DNA of 13,043 nt from Acidisphaera sp035272265 (lineage in GTDB: Bacteria > Pseudomonadota > Alphaproteobacteria > Acetobacterales > Acetobacteraceae), in NCBI GenBank assembly GCA_035272265.1, contig DATEQV010000178.1:1-13043 (forward strand). Direction: 5' to 3'. Below the pieces are notes generated by a model, which saw only the letters and a program-made list of their open reading frames with translations, ran no database searches and had not been told where the DNA came from. Of this stretch, positions 1 to 4,249 are shown piece by piece. Both the position numbers and the translations under genes were made by a program. Within the stretch, counting starts at the first letter, position 1; every line of letters begins with the position of its first letter.

Positions 1-173
1 TCGCCGTCTCCCATGCAAGACTCGCTTCCGGCTGGCGGGCTGCGCCTCTACCGGGAGGGGGTCGAACCCTCTGGATCGCTTCGAAAGGTTTCAGGTTACG
101 TTTCCATTCTCCTTTCCAGGACTTCTCCTGTCGCAAGGGTCATCTTAGCAAACGCGCCGCTACGCCGGGACGA
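1..173. other. Left-edge stretch with no supportable gene
   Basis: Nothing here is a convincing gene. Open frames crossing it are short and lack recognisable protein motifs. On the minus strand it lies downstream of otsB, so it may be the 3' untranslated end of that transcript or spacer to a gene outside the window. The one structured element is a perfect 5-bp stem with a 7-base loop TTCGACC (minus strand, 55-71), which resembles a tRNA T-arm, but no matching acceptor strand, anticodon arm or CCA end is visible. Confidence 0.5.
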
Positions 174-914
174 TCACCAGTCGGGCCATGCATCCTCGCT
201 CTCCGCCGCGCGCGCGAGCCACGCGCGCACGCCGGACGGGTCGCCGAACGTGTCGGGCACGAACAATCCGGCGCCGCCCATCTCGCGCGCCGTCGCGATG
301 CCGTCCTGATCGGTCACGTCGTCGCCGATGAAGATCGGTTTGCGTCCCGCGAACGGCGGACGGTCCATCAGCACGCGCACCGCCACGCCCTTGTCGGCCG
401 CGGCCGGCTTGACCTCCCACGCCATGCGCGCGGGCATCACCACGAAATCCGGATGCGCGCCGACGATCGCCAGCGCCGCCTCGCGCAACGCCCCCTCGGC
501 GTCCGGCATGGCGCGGTAGTGCAGCACGAAGCCGTGCGTCTTGCGCTCGACGAACGCGCCGGGATGCGCGGCCACCGCCGCCTCGCCGAGCCTGACCCAT
601 TCGTCGGGAGCATGCGGCAGGTCCGGGCGGTACAGCTCGGCGCCCGGCGCGAAGCGGTAGGCGCCGCCGTGCTCGCCGGCGGCGGCGTAGGCAATGCCCG
701 GCAGCAGCGCGTCGATCTGCGCCACCGGCCGGCCGCTGATCACCGCCAGCGCGTCGTCCAGCCGACGGCGGACCGCCAGCAAGGAGGCCGGAAGGTCATC
801 CGGCACCGTCACGAGTTCCGGGCGCGGCGCGATGTCGATCAGCGTGCCGTCGAGGTCGAGCAGCAGGGCCGCGCGCGATGGCGCCGGCAGGCGTGGGTGC
901 TGGCTCACGGTCAT
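174..914 (-). CDS. otsB: Trehalose-6-phosphate phosphatase (OtsB)
   Basis: Predicted to dephosphorylate trehalose 6-phosphate to trehalose, the second step of the OtsA/OtsB osmoprotectant pathway in the cytoplasm. The 246-residue protein is a typical length for the family. Haloacid-dehalogenase motifs are visible: DLDGTL at residues 20-25 (nucleophile D20, acid/base D22), VISGR with S60 as motif II, a WEVKP...DKG segment supplying the conserved lysines, and GDDVTD at 197-202 for the Mg-binding acidic cluster. The ATG at 914 follows GGAGA very closely, which supports this start. It is the last gene of the leftward run, 51 bases after the DUF2155 gene. No otsA lies inside the window; in related bacteria it is often nearby, so it could lie beyond position 1, but that is inference. 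No defect is visible and the family assignment is firm. Confidence 0.95.
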   Translation of the reverse strand: MTVSQHPRLPAPSRAALLLDLDGTLIDIAPRPELVTVPDDLPASLLAVRRRLDDALAVISGRPVAQIDALLPGIAYAAAGEHGGAYRFAPGAELYRPDLPHAPDEWVRLGEAAVAAHPGAFVERKTHGFVLHYRAMPDAEGALREAALAIVGAHPDFVVMPARMAWEVKPAAADKGVAVRVLMDRPPFAGRKPIFIGDDVTDQDGIATAREMGGAGLFVPDTFGDPSGVRAWLARAAESEDAWPDW

Positions 915-965
915 GTCTCCGGCTTAAAGCTCGCGCAGGGTCGGCGGTTGCGCCGACAGCCGAGC

Positions 966-1364
966 TTATCGGCAGCCGAGCACGCGCACGTCGTAGATCG
1001 GATGCTCCAGCATCGAGACCTCGGGCGCCGAGGCGAACATCCAGCCGCTGAAGCCGGGGGCGCCGGGGTGCGGATCCTGGATGACCAGGAAGGCGGCCGA
1101 GTCGGCCGGCTGGTTGGGCGGGCGCACGAGGCAGGCCCGCACCGCGATCGACAGCGCCCCATACGAGGCGGTGCCGCCGACGGGGATGGTGAGCGTCTGG
1201 TGCGTGGCATCGACCTTGTCGAGCGCCTCGAGCGTCGCGGTGCTCCGCGGCAGCCAGTCGGCCGGCGGCGCCGGCGCGGGGGCCGGTTGCGCGCCCGGCG
1301 TAGGGGCGGCCTGGGCTGTCGACAGGAACAGGGCGAACAGTGCGGCGAGCAGCGTCCGCCTCAC
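966..1364 (-). CDS. Secreted DUF2155-family protein
   Basis: A 132-residue protein of the DUF2155 family, whose function is unknown; members occur mainly in alphaproteobacteria, beside NDUFA12 or aat genes. The GTG start at 1364 was chosen because it gives a clean signal peptide (basic RR, then a Leu/Ala-rich core, with cleavage likely after AQA near residue 19) and because it overlaps the preceding stop codon in the four bases GTGA. After the signal comes an Ala/Pro-rich linker (about 20-35), then the conserved domain with ALDKVDA near 47-53 and a C-terminal block containing QDPHPGAPGFSGWMF and EHPIYDVRVLGC. The last block is the most recognisable part of the family and ends in a near-terminal cysteine. 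It is likely periplasmic. Translation is probably coupled to the upstream 75-residue gene. A longer in-frame reading to 1724 exists, but it runs across the neighbouring genes and is not credible. Confidence 0.88.
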   Translation of the reverse strand: MRRTLLAALFALFLSTAQAAPTPGAQPAPAPAPPADWLPRSTATLEALDKVDATHQTLTIPVGGTASYGALSIAVRACLVRPPNQPADSAAFLVIQDPHPGAPGFSGWMFASAPEVSMLEHPIYDVRVLGCR

Positions 1365-1588
1365 CGCCGCTTCGGGCTGCGCAGGCCGCGCACCATGTCG
1401 GCCAGGATGGCGCGCATCGCGTCCTCGTCGACACCCATCAGCACGGCGTCCTCGAACGCGTCCTGCATCACCTGCGAAAGCTCGGCGTGGTTCTCGGCTA
1501 GCATCTTCAGCTTCTCGCGGCACGAAACCGGCGCGCCGTCGGCACCCGGCCAGATCGCAGGCGCACCGATGTCTTCGGCGGCGGTCAA
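1361..1588 (-). CDS. Conserved small helical protein, unknown function (75 aa)
   Basis: I do not recognise a named family. The 75-residue product is cytoplasmic-looking, without a signal peptide or membrane segment. From about residue 22 it looks like two or three amphipathic helices (CREKLKMLAENHAELSQ, then VMQDAFEDAVLMG and EDAMRAILADMVRGL), with a basic RSPKRR tail. There is a single cysteine. The start is a TTG at 1588 that overlaps the mlaD stop as TTGA; its own stop overlaps the GTG of the DUF2155 gene as GTGA. Being fitted with 4-base overlaps on both sides between two clearly real genes is the strongest argument that it is translated. It may assist the Mla or DUF2155 protein, but that rests on position alone. 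Confidence 0.75.
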   Translation of the reverse strand: MTAAEDIGAPAIWPGADGAPVSCREKLKMLAENHAELSQVMQDAFEDAVLMGVDEDAMRAILADMVRGLRSPKRR

Positions 1589-2190
1589 TGCGGCGCTCCG
1601 CCGCCAGAACCCGTCCCGCCGGTGCCGGTTCCGCCACTCGTGCTTCCACCGCCCATGGTTCCGCTACCCGCGGTTCCGCCACCGGTGATCGTTCCACTGC
1701 CTGGGCCGCTCGCCGGCGCCTCATGCTTGCGCTGGTTGTCGGCGAGGTTCGACGCGCTGAAGATGAACTTGCCCAGCAGCTCCTCGATGCTGATCGAGCC
1801 CTGGGTGATGGTCAGCGTGTCGCCGGGCTTGAGGTCGGCGGTGTCGCCGCCGGGCCCCAGCGAGAGGTATTTGCTGCCCAGCAATCCGTCGCTGGTGATC
1901 ATGCCGCTGGTGTCCTTCGGCAGCTTGATCGCGTTGTCGACGCTGAAGCCGACGACCGCCTGATACGTCTGCGGATCGATCCGCGCGCTGGTGATGGTGC
2001 CGATCTTCACGCCGGCCAGCCGCACTTCGGAGCCGACGCCGAGGCCGTCGATGTGCTCGAAATCGGCATACAGCGTGTAGCCGCCCACGGTGGTGCGGCC
2101 GGAGCTGGAGACGGCGAAGCCGAGGAAACCGCCGGCAACCGCGATCACGACCGCGCCGACGGCCACCTCAGCCCAGTTGCGGCGGGCCAT
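1585..2190 (-). CDS. mlaD: MlaD-like MCE-domain phospholipid transport protein
   Basis: The periplasmic substrate-binding ring subunit of the Mla ABC system, which moves phospholipids between the outer and inner membranes. The 201-residue protein starts with a short cytoplasmic MARRNW, then a single membrane anchor (about residues 8-27, Val/Ala/Gly-rich). The MCE domain spans about 38-116, with the typical HIDGLGVGSEVRLAGVKIG segment and a GMITSDGLLGSKYLSLGPGG end. A short helix follows (SIEELLGKFIFSASNLAD). The last 36 residues are a Gly/Thr/Ser-rich tail built from degenerate pentapeptides, not a normal part of the MCE fold. ATG at 2190 follows the NDUFA12 stop directly. No mlaE or mlaF is present, so the permease and ATPase must be encoded elsewhere. 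Placement of mlaD after NDUFA12 is a known alphaproteobacterial arrangement as far as I recall. Confidence 0.93.
   Translation of the reverse strand: MARRNWAEVAVGAVVIAVAGGFLGFAVSSSGRTTVGGYTLYADFEHIDGLGVGSEVRLAGVKIGTITSARIDPQTYQAVVGFSVDNAIKLPKDTSGMITSDGLLGSKYLSLGPGGDTADLKPGDTLTITQGSISIEELLGKFIFSASNLADNQRKHEAPASGPGSGTITGGGTAGSGTMGGGSTSGGTGTGGTGSGGGAPH
1606..1695 (-). repeat. Degenerate 15-bp tandem repeat coding the MlaD tail
   Basis: Six imperfect 15-base units code the pentapeptides GTITG, GGTAG, SGTMG, GGSTS, GGTGT and GGTGS at MlaD residues 166-195. On the plus strand the recurring core is GGTTCCGCC at a 15-base period. This is a low-complexity, probably disordered extension that could expand or contract by replication slippage. 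Confidence 0.7.
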
Positions 2191-2559
2191 TTACGATTCC
2201 GGTGTCCAGGCTTCGTAGTCCCCGGTCGCCGCCGCGCGATGGCCGCCGCGATAGTCGTGGCCGGGCGGGCGGTAGCTCTCGGGCGTGCCGGTCAGGTTCA
2301 TCTCGTGCGGCGTCTGCCACTTCTGCCGCGCGCTCGCGGGTAGCGGCGTCGCGGTCGTGTAGTGCAGCCAGGCGTGCCATTCGGGCGGGACGCGAGAGGC
2401 CTCGGGCGTCGCCTTGTAGAGGACCCAGCGGCGGCGGCGGTAGTTCGGGCCGGGATCGCGCTTCTGCTCGTAGTATTTGTTGCCGTCCACGTCCTCGCCG
2501 ACGAAGCGGCCATTGAAGTACGTGTTCACGAGCGTGCCGAAGGTGGTCATGGTCCGCAT
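2191..2559 (-). CDS. NADH:ubiquinone oxidoreductase NDUFA12-family subunit
   Basis: A 122-residue homologue of the mitochondrial complex I accessory subunit NDUFA12 (B17.2), which in alphaproteobacteria is an accessory subunit or assembly factor of NDH-1 at the cytoplasmic face. Signature segments are an N-terminal GTL..TYFNGRFVGED, the DGNKYYEQK block (about 25-33), a YRRRRWVLYK basic stretch, and PPEWHAWLHYT (about 58-68), the family hallmark. It has no signal peptide or membrane helix. Start choice: ATG at 2559 has GGAA seven bases upstream; an in-frame ATG at 2550 (MTTFGT) has no comparable ribosome site but is equally plausible by length. It is the first gene of the leftward operon and its TAA touches the ATG of mlaD. 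Long open reading continues upstream to 3774, antisense to the TSCPD gene, and is not coding in my view. Confidence 0.9.
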   Translation of the reverse strand: MRTMTTFGTLVNTYFNGRFVGEDVDGNKYYEQKRDPGPNYRRRRWVLYKATPEASRVPPEWHAWLHYTTATPLPASARQKWQTPHEMNLTGTPESYRPPGHDYRGGHRAAATGDYEAWTPES

Positions 2560-2604
2560 ATAGCGGTTCCGGCCCTGTTGGGTCCAGCGACGCGCCGCCA
2601 GGAG

Positions 2605-2613
2605 ATATCCACA
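2605..2613 (+). promoter_or_regulatory. DnaA-box-like sequence
   Basis: ATATCCACA matches the consensus TTATCCACA in eight of nine bases and overlaps the left half of the NrdR-like palindrome. DnaA is known to act on nrdAB expression in E. coli, so the position is suggestive, but a single near-match can occur by chance. Confidence 0.3.
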
Positions 2614-2624
2614 ACATTTTGTGG
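2609..2624 (+). promoter_or_regulatory. NrdR-box-like palindrome
   Basis: CCACAACATTTTGTGG is an inverted repeat (CCACAA/TTGTGG). It agrees with the NrdR consensus acaCwAtATaTwGtgt at the strongly conserved positions (C4, A6, A8, T9, T11, G13). NrdR represses ribonucleotide reductase genes according to the ATP/dATP balance. The site lies 65 bases before the TSCPD gene, which is itself related to a ribonucleotide reductase, so family and site agree. Confidence 0.55.
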
Positions 2625-2648
2625 CCAGCAGCCAGATCATCACACAAT
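2619..2648 (+). promoter_or_regulatory. Candidate promoter for the TSCPD gene
   Basis: TTGTGG at 2619-2624 could serve as a -35 element and CACAAT at 2643-2648 as a -10 element, with an 18-base spacer. The -35 overlaps the right half of the NrdR-like palindrome and the -10 overlaps the second half-box, the geometry expected for repression. Matches to sigma-70 consensus are only moderate. The TTGTG/CACAA elements are inverted, so a minus-strand promoter for the NDUFA12 operon could share the region. Confidence 0.35.
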
Positions 2649-2657
2649 CTGGCTTGC
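2642..2657 (+). promoter_or_regulatory. Possible second NrdR half-box
   Basis: ACACAAT gives a good left half of an NrdR box, while the right half (GGCTTGC) is degraded; roughly 10 of 16 positions agree with consensus. It begins 33 bases after the first box, leaving a 17-base gap, close to the 15-16-base gaps typical of paired NrdR boxes. Confidence 0.3.
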
Positions 2658-2688
2658 CTGCCCACCATGGCCGCCTACGATCCGCCGC

Positions 2689-4173
2689 ATGCGGAACAAC
2701 AGGCTGCCCGACAACAAGCTCTGGCACGGCGTGCGGCTCCGGCGGATCGCGGCGGGGCTGGATCCCGATGCGCCGCCCCGGGTCGTGACCATCCCTGCCG
2801 CCTGGGACGACGACGCGGCTGGCGCCTTCGCGGCTCTCGCGCCCGGCAGCGCGGCGGCCAGTCTGCCCGTCGCGGCCGAGGCTTGGATCGGCCGGGTCGT
2901 CGCCCGCGCCGCCGACGCCGGCTTGCCCGAGAGCTGGGCGCCCGGCGGCCTCGCCGACCGACTGCATGCGCTGCTGATCGCCCGGCGCGGCGCGCCCGAC
3001 GCGCCGATCTGGCAGGGCGAGGCCGATCCGGCGCCGATTTTCGTTTTGCACCTGCCGGCCTTCCTCGCCGCGCACGGGTTCGACGTGGCGGGATTCACCG
3101 AGGCCGCCGACTTGGCGACGCTCGCCGCCGCGCTCGCCTGCCCCGGCGCATCGCGGCTGCGCGTCGGTTTTTGCGATCTGGCGGGGCTGCTGGCGGGGCT
3201 CGGAATTCGTTACGATAGCGAGGCGGCTCGGGACGTCGCCCGCTGCCTCGCGGCCCTGCTGCGGGCACGTGCGGAGACCGTCTCCGCGGCGCTGGCGGCC
3301 ACGCTCGGGCCGGTCGCCACGGTCGCCGACTGGGCGGCCGCCCCCGTCGCCTGTGCCGTCGCAGGCCTCGCCGAGGCCGCCGCCGTGCGCCCTGCTGCCG
3401 GGACGGGATTGCGACACCTCGGGACCGTCGCGCTCACAAGGCCCGGCCCAGCCGAGGCGCTGCTCGGGGCCGAGACCGGCGGGTATGCGCCCGCCTTCTC
3501 GCCGCTCGCCGCCGACGGCCGGCTCACCTACACCGCACGGCGGGCACTGGCGGCGCAGGGGCTGTCGCCCGAGGCCGCCTTGGCCGCGCTGTATGCCGGG
3601 CGCGATCCGCTGCCCGTGCCCTCGGCCGAGGCGCAGGCCGAGATGCACGCCGCCCTCGTCCCGATCTTCGACGCGCTGCCCGCGCCGGCCTCCCGCCCCG
3701 GTCTCGCTGCCGCCCGCGCCGACATGCCAGCGCGCCATACCGGCTACACGCAGCGCGCCGTGGTCGGCGGGCACCGGCTGTATCTACGCACCGGCGAGTA
3801 TGGCGACGGGCGGCTCGGCGAGGTCGCGATCACGCTGCCGCGCGACGGGGCGGCGTTCCGCGGGCTGATGGATGCGTTCTGCAGCGCCGTCAGCATCGGC
3901 CTGCAGCACGGCGTGACGCTGGACGCGTTCGTCGATGCGTTCGCGCTGACCCGGTTCGGGCCGAGCGGCGCGGTCGAGGGCGATCCGGCGGTGCCCTACG
4001 CCACGTCGCTGCTGGACTACGCGTTCCGGCACCTCGCCGCGCACTACCTCGCGCGCCACGACCTGCCGCCCGCCGAGCCGGTCGAGCCGGAGCCGCAGCC
4101 GGCCGAGTTGCCGCTGCTGGCCCCCGCCGGGCGGAACGGGCTGCGGCTGGTGTCGGACCGCGGGCGGGGGTGA
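2689..4173 (+). CDS. TSCPD-domain protein, degenerate class II ribonucleotide reductase (NrdJ) relative
   Basis: The 494-residue protein carries an almost complete NrdJ C-terminal TSCPD domain at about 350-461: HTGYTQ, GGHRLYLRTGEYGDGRLGE, GAAFRGLM, SIGLQHGVTLDAFVDAF, TRFGPSG and ATSLLDYAFRHLA. Upstream, GIRYDSEAAR (172-181) aligns with the GIPYDSxxGR segment of NrdJ. GTVALTRPGPAEALLGAETGG followed by YAPAF (245-270) sits where NrdJ has ATVIAPTGTIGLVMDCDTTGIEPDF. In that catalytic block the key residues are replaced, the N-terminal half of the reductase is missing, and no cysteine pair exists at the C terminus (no Cys after about residue 400). I therefore infer a non-catalytic paralogue, perhaps regulatory or a partner of a true reductase. 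The start ATG at 2689 gives an N terminus (LWHGVRLRRI) that looks like the family; no strong ribosome site precedes it. Longer upstream reading would include the promoter. I believe similar proteins occur in other alphaproteobacteria. Confidence 0.8.
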   Translation: MRNNRLPDNKLWHGVRLRRIAAGLDPDAPPRVVTIPAAWDDDAAGAFAALAPGSAAASLPVAAEAWIGRVVARAADAGLPESWAPGGLADRLHALLIARRGAPDAPIWQGEADPAPIFVLHLPAFLAAHGFDVAGFTEAADLATLAAALACPGASRLRVGFCDLAGLLAGLGIRYDSEAARDVARCLAALLRARAETVSAALAATLGPVATVADWAAAPVACAVAGLAEAAAVRPAAGTGLRHLGTVALTRPGPAEALLGAETGGYAPAFSPLAADGRLTYTARRALAAQGLSPEAALAALYAGRDPLPVPSAEAQAEMHAALVPIFDALPAPASRPGLAAARADMPARHTGYTQRAVVGGHRLYLRTGEYGDGRLGEVAITLPRDGAAFRGLMDAFCSAVSIGLQHGVTLDAFVDAFALTRFGPSGAVEGDPAVPYATSLLDYAFRHLAAHYLARHDLPPAEPVEPEPQPAELPLLAPAGRNGLRLVSDRGRG

Positions 4174-4249
4174 GGGTAGTGGCCGGCGGCGTGGTGGTAC
4201 GCGCAGGACAGGTGTTGCCCTCCGCCTGACGCGGCTCTAGCAGCCTCGG

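Noticed and set aside
951..981. Direct repeat CAGCCGAGC twice and a small GCCGA/TCGGC hairpin near the DUF2155 stop
   Set aside because: Short, partly coding, and common in GC-rich DNA; no T-tract to suggest termination.
1622..1963. Plus-strand Pro/Val-rich frame opposite mlaD
   Set aside because: It is the antisense reading of the MlaD pentapeptide repeat and MCE domain, which explain the periodicity.
2559..3774. Minus-strand open frame extending NDUFA12 upstream to more than 500 residues
   Set aside because: It runs antisense through the TSCPD gene, has Gly/Arg-rich composition typical of high-GC shadow frames, and the NDUFA12 family begins near the 2559/2550 ATGs.
4215..4241. TTGCCC...TCTAGC as a valS promoter
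   Set aside because: Spacer is about 15 bases and both boxes match poorly; not better than chance in this composition.
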